Program-made: the position numbers and the translations under genes
DNA from: Geitlerinema sp. PCC 9228
Lineage (GTDB): Bacteria; Cyanobacteriota; Cyanobacteriia; Cyanobacteriales; PCC-9228
DNA length: 56,570 bases
NCBI RefSeq assembly: GCF_001870905.1
Contig: NZ_LNDC01000105.1
Location: 1-56,570 of the forward strand
Reading direction: 5' to 3'
The notes under the pieces: generated by a model
Database searches by the model: none
What the model was told of the DNA's origin: nothing
The model's input: the letters and a program-made list of their open reading frames with translations, nothing else
Shown: piece by piece, positions 1 to 8,017 of the stretch
Layout: each line of letters begins with the position of its first letter
How positions within the stretch are numbered: position 1 is the first letter of the stretch

Positions 1-1
1 G

Positions 2-85
2 GTAGGTCTGGCACACTTTACGGTGGGATACATTCTCACCTATGCCGCCTTCCTCATCGCCAGTACGGCTAGCAAGTTTGGTTAG
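2..85 (+). CDS. psaB: Photosystem I P700 chlorophyll a apoprotein A2 (3' end only)
   Basis: Only the last 27 codons are in the window. They read VGLAHFTVGYILTYAAF and then end in STASKFG, which is the very conserved last transmembrane helix and C-terminus of PsaB. PsaB pairs with PsaA to form the thylakoid photosystem I core that carries P700 and the FX cluster. The gene enters from the left edge. The terminator downstream (135-165) lies inside a segment that is duplicated 6.3 kb away, so the 3' flank of this core gene has been the site of an insertion. Confidence 0.95.
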   Translation, partial: VGLAHFTVGYILTYAAFLIASTASKFG

Positions 86-122
86 GGGGATCTCCCAAAA
101 CTGTCTTGCCTAGCTAGTACCT

Positions 123-268
123 AGCAACCAACAACCCCCCCGCCAGTTTGGTGGGGGGATTTTTTGATGGGGGATGAGGTGGACAAAACTGGTCAATTTG
201 GTTATATGTTGTAGTGGAAAAAAGAAAAATTGAAGATTCAGTTGGTGCAAAGGAAAAAATTTTTTCCT
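123..268. repeat. Left copy of 146-bp direct repeat flanking the island
   Basis: This segment recurs in the same orientation at 6406-6546. Apart from five bases (GTTGT) in the left copy that are missing from the right one, I see no differences. The repeat includes the psaB terminator hairpin. The sequences outside the two copies differ, so the boundaries are sharp at 123/6406 and 268/6546. Everything between is AT-rich and contains no HIP1 site. At this length it is not an IS target-site duplication. It could come from single-crossover integration of a circular DNA carrying the psaB 3' region, or from a segmental duplication. Confidence 0.93.
135..165 (+). terminator. psaB terminator
   Basis: A run of C residues plus GCC pairs with GG-T-GGGGGG across a short loop, and a run of T follows. 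This is a strong intrinsic terminator about 50 nt after the psaB stop codon. An identical hairpin is at 6418-6448 in the second repeat copy. Confidence 0.85.
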
Positions 269-346
269 ATAATGCTATAATAAATAATAGCGTAATGCAT
301 TTTTATATTTTACGATTGATACAGCGTCAAGCCAAGGTTTCTCAAA

Positions 347-748
347 ATGATGGATCCGTCAAATTTTACTGCACCCGTAATAGCGGCTTTAACCGCAGTT
401 AAAGCTTTTGAAAAAATCGGTCACCACACAGGAGATGCTATTTGGGAATCTGGTGACAGACTAGTCGCAATTTTGCAAAACAGATTTCCCAAAATTGTAA
501 AATCAATTCAGGAAATTGCTGGCCAGGAAAATGGGGACTCTAAAAATCAGCAAATAAAAGCCCTAGCTTCCGAGGTTGAACAAGCAATGGAAAATGATCG
601 CGAACTAAAAGATATAGTTACCTATATTTCTAAGACAGTTCAATCGTCTGAGGAAAACATTCAAAATATGTACAAAGTAGCTGAGAAAGTTGGCTTTCTT
701 ATCCAAGGAGGTAATTCTGACTTTAGGCAATCTACGTTTAATTTTTGA
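347..748 (+). CDS. Small helical protein of unknown function, possible adaptor of a conflict module
   Basis: A 133-residue soluble protein with no signal peptide. The N-terminal 50 residues (around VIAALTAVKAFEKIGHHTGD) look like a helical segment found at the start of many small cyanobacterial proteins of unknown role; I know it by pattern, not by a named family. The middle (about 60-110) is charged and helical. The tail is hydrophobic and Asn/Gln-rich (FLIQGGNSDF, ending in TFNF), reminiscent of short amyloid-type signalling motifs. The next gene starts 12 nt downstream, so the two are probably co-transcribed. Base composition is AT-rich, unlike the genes beyond 6.6 kb. Function is unknown; a role as sensor or adaptor for the neighbouring effector-like proteins is only an inference. 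Confidence 0.7.
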   Translation: MMDPSNFTAPVIAALTAVKAFEKIGHHTGDAIWESGDRLVAILQNRFPKIVKSIQEIAGQENGDSKNQQIKALASEVEQAMENDRELKDIVTYISKTVQSSEENIQNMYKVAEKVGFLIQGGNSDFRQSTFNF

Positions 749-760
749 GTAAATACTAGA

Positions 761-1411
761 TTGTCTATTTCCCAAAAGGAAGACCATAAATATCTTATAA
801 AAGTTATCCAGAAAATTGTAAGTTTAGTTTCGATAACTACAGCAGTTATACTAGTTTCTCTCTTGAATGTTTATACACTTCCTAAAAACTTTCATCTTCA
901 GTGTTTTGAGTATCTTCAAACCCGCTTGATTCAATGGGAAAGTTTTAAAAACAGTAATTGTAGTGTAATGTTAAAGTACCCTAATTTTTGGGAATACGAG
1001 CTTCAAGATCAATTTTGGGGACCATTTGTTGCAGTTTTTAGTAATCCAAATGAATTTAATACAAAAGTTTCAGTAAGTCTAGAAACTTTAACTAAGTTAA
1101 TGTCATTAGAGGACTATGCGGATAGTAAAGAGAAAGAAATCAAAATACATAGCAAAAACAGCAAAATATTGGAAAGAAAATATACAACAATATCAAACAG
1201 AAAAGCAGTAAAAATAACCTATACTTATATTAACAGCAACCGTAATCGAACATCAATAAAAAGAGAGGTGATCGTAACTCTTTATGAGAAAAAAGCATAC
1301 TTACTTTCTTTTGAAGCCAAAATCGAAAAATTTTCTGAATCTTATTTTATATTTAAAAATATCAAAAGAAGTTTTCAAATATCATCAAATTTTTGTAAAA
1401 AAAAACGATAA
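761..1411 (+). CDS. Membrane-anchored PsbP-like domain protein
   Basis: A 216-residue protein with a TTG start (no better start is seen before the hydrophobic segment). Residues about 17-40 form one transmembrane helix, and the rest should face the outer or lumenal side. From about residue 68 the chain follows the PsbP-like (Mog1/PsbP fold) pattern: a YPxxW motif at 73-77, a later LEDYADSKEKEIK segment, NRKAVKITYTY, then KKAYLLSFEA near the end. Such domains occur in photosystem II extrinsic proteins and in many unrelated cyanobacterial anchored proteins, so this is not evidence for photosynthesis. The gene is AT-rich, Lys/Asn-rich and 12 nt after its partner. Confidence 0.72.
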   Translation: MSISQKEDHKYLIKVIQKIVSLVSITTAVILVSLLNVYTLPKNFHLQCFEYLQTRLIQWESFKNSNCSVMLKYPNFWEYELQDQFWGPFVAVFSNPNEFNTKVSVSLETLTKLMSLEDYADSKEKEIKIHSKNSKILERKYTTISNRKAVKITYTYINSNRNRTSIKREVIVTLYEKKAYLLSFEAKIEKFSESYFIFKNIKRSFQISSNFCKKKR

Positions 1412-1583
1412 ATATGGCTCTTTCGAACTTACTGTGTAAAAAATAATTAGATTTTGCCATAAAAATGGAAAGAAAATACAACGTTTATTGTCTGTAATAT
1501 CCGAATGACTGGACTTGAGCGTCGTATTTTTATTGTAAAATTTACATATCTATTTCCTATCAAATTCTACCTGAGGTGAGAAG

Positions 1584-2227
1584 ATGCCCTCCAATCCGGA
1601 ACTAAAATCAATGACAAAACTTCTTAACCTAGATGGTATGAAGGTTAAGGACAATCGATTTTTAGACCAAATAGGAATTTGTCTTTATATCGAAAACGAA
1701 ACAAAAGAAATTGTCTTTCCAAAATGTGGAAAAGAGACCAATAAGATTCACCAAAATCACTACTCTGCCGTTAAAGACTTGCCTTTGATGGAGCAACCCG
1801 TTTATCTACAAGTCAATCGTCGCCGTATGAGATGTTCCCACTGCGGTAATATCTTTTGTGAAGATTTAAATTTTCTTCCTAGAAAACGAAGGTATACGAA
1901 ACGATTTTGCCAGCAAGTTTGTCAAGAGCCTGGGAAGGAAGTATTAGCAAAACTGCCAAGAAATATCAAGTTAGTGAACAAGAGATCGAAACGATGCTTC
2001 CAGATTTAGAACGAGAGTTCATCGCGGAGAAACCCGAGCGTGTTAAACGCTTAGGAATTGATGAAATTGCTATTGTTAAAGGTCAAAAAAACTATTATGC
2101 CATCTTTGTAAATTTGGACACAGGGCATCGGTTTTTGGGAAAAACGAACAGAAGAGGAGATAACGCTATAGGTAAAAATAATAAGTTAAGTTATGAAAAA
2201 AACACTACAAGCTTTCATATCATTTAA
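1584..2227 (+). pseudogene. Broken ISL3-family transposase
   Basis: The N-terminal part starts at ATG 1584 after a GGTGAG ribosome site and shows the ISL3 zinc-binding region. The first CxxC pair is damaged (FPKCGKE), while the second (CSHCG) is intact. Reading then has to shift frame near 1920-1940 to continue into the helix-turn-helix part (SISKTAKKYQVSEQEIE) and the start of the DDE domain (RLGIDEIAIVKG, with the first catalytic Asp). The homology stops near 2150 after NLDTGHRFLG, so most of the catalytic domain is gone. The relic runs into the start of the COP23-like gene at 2193. Confidence 0.85.
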
Positions 2228-2720
2228 TATTCTTAAATTTTCTATAAAAATTTTTATGAGTTATATACTACTTCTATTTTTAGGATCCCCAAAAGCTTAT
2301 CCTTCAAATACTTTTTACTGTACAGTGCGAAATAGTGTTTTTACTACAATGGTTAGAATAAACTCTAAGAAAATCCCTTTTATATACTGGAGATTTGAAG
2401 ATTCTATTAATAATTTAACACCAGAGGAAAGGTGTAAAATAGCATCTGATAACTTGCAAGCAGCTCAAGACAATAATATGCTCGACCAAATTTCATATGG
2501 ATATATAGAAGATCAACCAACAATCTGTATTGTCGATAAGAAAAGCGAGGAATGTAACGAACCTATCATAATGCTTTCCCCGGGAACTGATCCTAAATCT
2601 GTATTATTACAAATGCTCGACTTAAGAGGTATTGTAGATGGTGAAGTTATTGAACAAAACTCTCGGGGTAGAGTGTACGTTAATATTTCTGAATATATTA
2701 GTAATATTCCACCCGATTAA
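2193..2720 (+). CDS. COP23-like secreted protein
   Basis: A 175-residue protein with a hydrophobic N-terminus (residues about 8-34) that looks like a signal peptide or anchor. The mature part matches the COP23 (circadian oscillating polypeptide) pattern: FYC at 43, a W at 66, LTPEERC with C81, then C112 and C121, four cysteines that could form two disulfides. The biochemical role of the family is not known. The start overlaps the transposase relic; an alternative start is Met22. The trypsin/TPR gene follows 47 nt downstream, so the two may form a unit. It is AT-rich like its neighbours. Confidence 0.75.
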   Translation: MKKTLQAFISFNILKFSIKIFMSYILLLFLGSPKAYPSNTFYCTVRNSVFTTMVRINSKKIPFIYWRFEDSINNLTPEERCKIASDNLQAAQDNNMLDQISYGYIEDQPTICIVDKKSEECNEPIIMLSPGTDPKSVLLQMLDLRGIVDGEVIEQNSRGRVYVNISEYISNIPPD

Positions 2721-2767
2721 TCACTGATATTTGTAGCTAAACATAGTTAATCCAACAAAATCCAACA

Positions 2768-5326
2768 ATGCGAAAAACAAAAGACACGAGTATTTTAAAT
2801 TTTTTTATTGAAACCAGTCCAAAGATAAGAGTTTCAATAAAACTGAACTTTTTCTTATTGATTGTTTTTGCAATTTTATTTTGCTGCAATGCAAAAAAAA
2901 TTACTGCCGGAACAACACAGAGTCAAAACTTAATTTTAGATAAAGAAAAATTAGTATCCCAAAAAAAGAAAAGTAAATTAATTTCTCAAGACGTAAATCA
3001 AATCATGAGAGAAACAACTGTTTTAATCAAAAAAAATAGAATAGTTGGTAGCGGTGTTTTAGTTGCAGCAGAAGGTAAAAAGCATTACGTTTTAACGGCT
3101 GCCCATGTTTTGAAACATGGTTCAGGGTATAGAATTATCCTAGAAAATGGCGAAAAATATAATGCATTTATAGTTATAAAAAAAATACCAGGCTTAGACT
3201 TAGCGTTATTAAGTTTTGAGAGTATAAATGATTATCCAATAGCTACTTTATTAAATAGTTCTATATCCAGCAATCCTATGAATGCTAATTTTAATGCTAA
3301 AGCGTCATACATATACAACTTAAGAGATTCCAAATCAAAAAATACTCCAATTATAAGTTGTGGTCTCTTGTTTGGAGAGCCCTTTGCATCAATTATACGT
3401 CAATCTACAATATACGAAAACGATGGATACGATTTGGTATACACAAATGTAACTAAACAAGGATTAAGTGGTAGTCCAATTTTTAATGATAGAGGTCAAG
3501 TAATTGGAATTCATGGTCGTGTAGAAGGAGATAACTTAAGCAATATTAGTTCACTTTCAATTGGTTTTAGTCTTGGAATACCAATTCAATATTTCATAAA
3601 AGTTATAAATCAAACTTCTTTAAATTTATCTTTAGTAACTGAAAAGGAAAACATAGATACTACATATAGATCTTTTTTTGATGGATTTGAAAATTCAACC
3701 TGCTCAAACTCCATTAATCCTCCTGGGTCAACAGCAACTGCTATTGAATGGGGGAACTATGCAAATTCTATGTTACGAAGCTTTCAATTACAAGAAGCTT
3801 TAAATGCATATAATAAAGCATTGAACAACAATTATAATGGTGAATTATATCATTTTTGGTACGGTAGAGGAATAACTTTAATTTTAATGGGGCGTATCAA
3901 TGAAGCTGCAAGTAACTTTAATAGAGCTTTATCTTTAGTAGATGGAATGTTAATTGGTAGAGAAGATTCACAACATTTAATTAAAACAGCTAAGGTTTTA
4001 TTACTTCGTTTTAAAGCAATTTTAGAAGATAACATATTAAACAGAATTAAAATATACAGAAAAGCATTAGCGATCGATCAAAATAATTTTCAAGTATGGT
4101 TATCAATTGCACAAGCATTAGAAAGTCTCGGCAGATACTCTGAAGCTCTTGAAGCATACAATGAAACTTTGCACATTTATCCTGAATTTACAGAATCAAG
4201 ATTATACAAAAGCATTATTTATATTAAAATTAATAAATATAATTTAGCTATAGAGGAACTTAGTCGTGCTATTAAAATAGATCCCAGAGATCCACAACTT
4301 TATGCACTAAGGAGTATAGTTTATGAAAAAATTGGAAATAACGAAAAATCAAAAGAAGACCGAGAAATAATTAGACAATTAGTTGGTCAACTAGGAACTA
4401 GATATGTGGATCACATAATACGCACTACACGATTATTATATGCATCGAATACAAATCCAGAAGATTCTCTAGAACATACAATTGAAACCACTGAAGTTTT
4501 AGTAGAAGGCATGAGGTTAAACGGTGTTGATATTCTTCCATTTGAATTTGATATATCAGAAGTGTTTGGAGAAGTTGCAAGCTCAATTAGATCTTTTGAC
4601 AATCAATCACCAAATATGGATGATATTTCATCAGATTATTTTAATAGATTTTTAAATAATTTTATAGGATCTATAGTAGGAGCTATAGAAAATAACAGCG
4701 AGCTAAATATAGAACCTGAAATATCCGATAAAATACTAGAAATTGTCAAATTACAGCAAGAAATACTAAATTTAAATGAATTAGAAAATTTTGATTATAA
4801 ATATTCTGAATTTATGAATATTTTAGGGAGTTTTAATACAAATGAAAATATTGTTGTTTTTAGTGAATTCTATAGCACGATCAAGTTAAATTTTTTATCT
4901 GCAATTTATATAAAACAACTACTCAAAAAGAACGAAAGTCCTACAATCAAAATAAATGAACTTAAACGGCGTATAGCGAATGAAGTAAACCATATGATAA
5001 CACAAAAGCAAAATTTATCTTCTACTGCCATAGCTTACGCTTTTCAAAGTGGATTTCGCGAAGAATTAAATAATGATGAAAGAGCTGTGTCGGACTTAAC
5101 CAGGGCAAGAAATTTACTTCAAGATGTAGACAGTGTTTTATATTTTTACAGAGGCTTAGGCTTTATGGTGGCAGGTAATTTTGAATTAGCTCAGCAATCA
5201 ATTGAAACTTCTATAAGCTTAGATACTGGTTCAGAGAAATCTCAAGAATTTTTCGATTTTAGTTTTTTTAATCATTATGAACTTAGGGTTATTATTGACA
5301 ATATTTTGTATGGTAAGCCTAATTAA
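2768..5326 (+). CDS. Membrane-anchored trypsin-like serine protease with TPR repeats
   Basis: An 852-residue protein. Residues about 24-42 form a signal anchor. A trypsin-like domain follows with the full triad visible: TAAH (His113), GLDLALL (Asp144) and GLSGSP (Ser234). From about 325 to 545 there are TPR units (for example ALEAYNETLHIYPEF and AIEELSRAIKIDPRD), then a long helical region, then a last TPR-like unit near 785-830. The protease is probably exported and active outside the cytoplasm, with the repeats binding a partner. Similar protease-TPR proteins are common in cyanobacteria and have been discussed as effectors of conflict systems. The sequence is very AT-rich and Asn/Ile/Lys-rich, which suggests transfer. 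The substrate is unknown. Confidence 0.85.
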   Translation: MRKTKDTSILNFFIETSPKIRVSIKLNFFLLIVFAILFCCNAKKITAGTTQSQNLILDKEKLVSQKKKSKLISQDVNQIMRETTVLIKKNRIVGSGVLVAAEGKKHYVLTAAHVLKHGSGYRIILENGEKYNAFIVIKKIPGLDLALLSFESINDYPIATLLNSSISSNPMNANFNAKASYIYNLRDSKSKNTPIISCGLLFGEPFASIIRQSTIYENDGYDLVYTNVTKQGLSGSPIFNDRGQVIGIHGRVEGDNLSNISSLSIGFSLGIPIQYFIKVINQTSLNLSLVTEKENIDTTYRSFFDGFENSTCSNSINPPGSTATAIEWGNYANSMLRSFQLQEALNAYNKALNNNYNGELYHFWYGRGITLILMGRINEAASNFNRALSLVDGMLIGREDSQHLIKTAKVLLLRFKAILEDNILNRIKIYRKALAIDQNNFQVWLSIAQALESLGRYSEALEAYNETLHIYPEFTESRLYKSIIYIKINKYNLAIEELSRAIKIDPRDPQLYALRSIVYEKIGNNEKSKEDREIIRQLVGQLGTRYVDHIIRTTRLLYASNTNPEDSLEHTIETTEVLVEGMRLNGVDILPFEFDISEVFGEVASSIRSFDNQSPNMDDISSDYFNRFLNNFIGSIVGAIENNSELNIEPEISDKILEIVKLQQEILNLNELENFDYKYSEFMNILGSFNTNENIVVFSEFYSTIKLNFLSAIYIKQLLKKNESPTIKINELKRRIANEVNHMITQKQNLSSTAIAYAFQSGFREELNNDERAVSDLTRARNLLQDVDSVLYFYRGLGFMVAGNFELAQQSIETSISLDTGSEKSQEFFDFSFFNHYELRVIIDNILYGKPN

Positions 5327-5602
5327 TTATATGAAATCCGGTTAATCACTTTGAATTAAACTTCGATCTACAAAAAAATTACAATATAGCAGCAATTCTC
5401 ATTTTGAAAAATCAACTTGTGTTGGGAGGAAGGTTGAATTCAAGCCCATCAAGCATAAAGTTTAGAAGATGGTCCCCACTATCGAAACAGCTGTAACGGG
5501 TTAAGAGAGCGTTCCTAAAGAAAATCTAAAAAGTCTTGACATCCCGTAAACAGAGTCGATAGAAAACTTTATCGAGGTGCATTCTGTGAAACTGGAGGAA
5601 GT

Positions 5603-6450
5603 ATGAGTAAACGTAAGCGTTACCCCAGTGATTTAACTGATGCCGAATGGAAACTGATTGAACCTCTGATTCCGAAACCAAAACCTCGCGGACCTAAGAA
5701 AAACGTAGACGTACGGGAAGTGCTTAATGGCATCTTCTATTTTCTTTATGAAGGGTGCCAGTGGAGAGCCTTACCTAAAGATTTACCACCTTGGACAACG
5801 GTTTCCAATTATTTTCGCAAGTGGCAAAGAAAAGGAATTTGGGTTCAAATCCAGCATACTTGAAGACACCGGGTCCGGGAAGCGGAAGGTCGAAATGTAG
5901 AAGCTTCTGCTGGCATTATGGATTCGCAATCGGTAAAAACCGGTCAAAAAAGGGGGAGGTCTATGGCTACGACGGTGGCAAGCAAATCAAGGGACGTAAG
6001 CGACATATATTGGTAGATACCCAGGGTTGGCTTCTGGGTACCGTGGTGAGTGAAGCCAATATGCCAGAACGATTGGGTGGCATGGCTGTGTTACTGGCTT
6101 TTCTCCCTCAAGCACGTTGCCTATCTTGGATTTGGGTAGACCAAGGTTACCAGGGAGAAAAGTTTGCCAAAGCTGTGAAACAGCTCATCAACGCTCGGGT
6201 GGAAGTGGTCAAACGTAGTCAAAAGCAGGGATTTCAAGTTTTACCTAGACGATGGGTTGTGGAAAGAACTTTTGCTTGGCTGCTGCAACATCGACATTTA
6301 GCGGTTGATTGGGAAAAGCTACCAGAAATTAGCGAAAATTTCATTCATATTGCTATGATTCGCCTGATGCTGAAACGCTTAGCGAAAATACCTTCAGCTT
6401 CTCAAAGCAACCAACAACCCCCCCGCCAGTTTGGTGGGGGGATTTTTTGA
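5603..6450 (+). pseudogene. Broken IS5-family (IS427/IS1031-like) transposase
   Basis: The start is well defined (GGAGGAAGT then ATG). The N-terminal part (YPSDLTDAEWKLIEPLIP, then GCQWRALP) is typical for the family. An in-frame TGA at 5861-5863 interrupts it. The same frame then continues with ASAGIMDSQSVKT (first catalytic Asp). A -1 shift in the A6G5 run at 5946-5956 is needed to reach GYDGGKQIKGRKRHILVDT and the rest (IWVDQGYQG; RRWVVERTFAWL). The normal C-terminus ends near LMLKRLA; here the frame runs on through the second copy of the psaB terminator, so the right IS end is missing. The stop makes it inactive; the shift alone might have been programmed. Confidence 0.88.
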
Positions 6451-6546
6451 TGGGGGATGAGGTGGACAAAACTGGTCAATTTGGTTATATAGTGGAAAAA
6501 AGAAAAATTGAAGATTCAGTTGGTGCAAAGGAAAAAATTTTTTCCT
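6406..6546. repeat. Right copy of the 146-bp direct repeat (141 bp)
   Basis: Direct repeat partner of 123-268, lacking GTTGT at the position corresponding to 208-212. It begins inside the 3' end of the broken IS5-type transposase and contains a second copy of the psaB terminator. Downstream of it the base composition and HIP1 content return to the normal level of the window. Confidence 0.93.
6418..6448. terminator. Duplicate of the psaB terminator hairpin
   Basis: C-rich/G-rich hairpin followed by a T run, identical to 135-165. It now lies at the end of the transposase relic and would stop transcription leaving the island to the right. Confidence 0.75.
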
Positions 6547-6632
6547 CCCTGCCCGGTAAGGGGAAACAAAATTTTTTGAAGACGTTTCGCTCAAACATCT
6601 AACCTGGACAAAAATAGTTTTGCAAAGATTTG

Positions 6633-7238
6633 TTAAGGAAGTTGGCAAATAGACGGCAAATTAAAAACCAAACCAGGCAACATATCTTCTCCAGAAAGGG
6701 AATTGGGAGATATTAACTGTTCCACCGCGCGATCGCGACGATAGATTTCCACTTGCTGGCTTTCAGGAACAATGAGCCATCCCAAACGAACGCCCGTATC
6801 GATATACTCTTGCATCTTGAGCTGCAAATCGGAAAATCGTTGGTTTTGCAAATCGCTGGGGCTAACCAGCTTAATAACAAAATCGGGAGCCAGGGGTGGA
6901 AAGCCTCGCCGCTATTGTTGATTTAGAGCTTCCCATCGCTGGCGTTGAGCCCAGGCAAAATCGGGCGATCGCATAGCTCCATTCGGCAGAGCAAAAATCG
7001 TAGAAGCATCAAACCCCACCCCCAGTTGGCTGCGTTCGTTCCACAGCAGCAAATCCTTGTACAGCAGAAAATTGAAATTCCCAGCCTCCCCACCTGTAGG
7101 TGGCATAACAACTAATTCTCCCCCGGCAGTCAGTTCCAATCGAACTTGGTCGTTGGCTGTTACGAGTTTTGCAAATTGAGAGGGAGTTATATAAAAATTT
7201 TGGGGAATTTTAATCGTATTCATGGCATCCACTTCCAT
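6633..7238 (-). pseudogene. Uma2-family (PD-(D/E)XK, DUF820) nuclease gene with an internal stop
   Basis: Read as one frame, this gives a normal-length Uma2 protein of about 201 residues: a DQVRLELTAGGELVVMPPTG region, MRSPDFAWAQ, then LAPDFVIKLVSPSD and a normal C-terminus. A TAG at 6912-6914 interrupts it after EALNQQ, at a place where the family usually has Gln or Glu followed by RRGFPPL. The catalytic Glu of the usual PDFVIEL motif is Lys here. Both changes are single transitions. Uma2 proteins are very common in cyanobacteria and of uncertain function. The gene is probably dead; a sequencing error could explain the stop but not the Lys as well. Confidence 0.85.
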
Positions 7239-7256
7239 GAAATGGCGAAAAAAACA

Positions 7257-7976
7257 TTAGGCTGCCAATCGCTGAATGCCCGTTTCCCTTTCTAGGAGTT
7301 GGTAACACTCGGAAACCGGCTGTCGCTGCTTCATCGCTTCCACCAATAAAGAATAGGCTTTCCAGTGGGCTTGCAATAACGTACGAGCTTGCTCCCTTGC
7401 CAGGCGTTCTTTTTGTTTTTGATTGAAACTAGAAGGTTCCGTAGCTGCTAAAACCGCCCGTAACTTTTGCAAATCGTCGCCGCCACCTTCCGCTTTCTCG
7501 TAAACCAGCTTCTCTGCAGCAATACCAGCCATCCAAACTGTAAAATAATTTTTTAAAATCGGCGAAGACATCCATTGCGATTTGGCAACCAGATACTTGT
7601 GCTGAGCTGTGTCGAAGCATTCATCGGAAAATTCAACACCTCCCCTAGCGGGATACCCTTGGCGGTGAGCTTCCCAAGCTGTCAACGCATAGTTGGTTAC
7701 CGGAATATCCAGCAAATAGGCAACCAAAAAATGCCCTGCCTCATGATAGGCAACCCGATCGCAATATTCGGGCGATCGCCGGGCTACCCAATCTACAAAT
7801 AAGGTAGCTCCCTTTCCTTCAAATCCCCATTGGTCTGCTGCCAGCAAACCCAACAAGCCAAACACGCCTGCCGCCGGAATTGCTTGGGAGTAATCCAGCA
7901 AAGGAGCGAAAACGCTAGCCATGGTAAAAACAAAAATCGCGATCGCGACCAAATTAAAAGTCGTTTGACTCATCAT
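7257..7976 (-). CDS. FtsH-like (peptidase M41) membrane protein without AAA domain
   Basis: 239 residues. Two hydrophobic segments (about 8-28 and 33-47) anchor it in the membrane. The zinc motif HEAGH is at 78-82, followed by the FtsH-type layout with GGGDDLQKL near 164-172, where Asp167 or Asp168 could be the third zinc ligand. The AAA ATPase domain of FtsH is absent. Proteins of this type occur in cyanobacteria and plastids beside true FtsH enzymes; whether they degrade proteins alone or assist FtsH is not clear. It lies 41 nt behind the HAD gene on the same strand and may be read through from the phn operon. Confidence 0.75.
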   Translation of the reverse strand: MMSQTTFNLVAIAIFVFTMASVFAPLLDYSQAIPAAGVFGLLGLLAADQWGFEGKGATLFVDWVARRSPEYCDRVAYHEAGHFLVAYLLDIPVTNYALTAWEAHRQGYPARGGVEFSDECFDTAQHKYLVAKSQWMSSPILKNYFTVWMAGIAAEKLVYEKAEGGGDDLQKLRAVLAATEPSSFNQKQKERLAREQARTLLQAHWKAYSLLVEAMKQRQPVSECYQLLERETGIQRLAA

Positions 7977-8017
7977 CGTTGCTAAAAATATATCTTTCCA
8001 GCGATCTACCCTTCCTA

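Noticed and set aside
214-402. Short open frame starting inside the left 146-bp repeat
   Set aside because: It overlaps the next gene in another frame, its first part is repeat sequence with a terminator just upstream, and it resembles no protein.
123-6546. Composite transposon flanked by matching IS copies
   Set aside because: The flanking repeats are terminator sequence, not IS, and the two transposase relics belong to different families.
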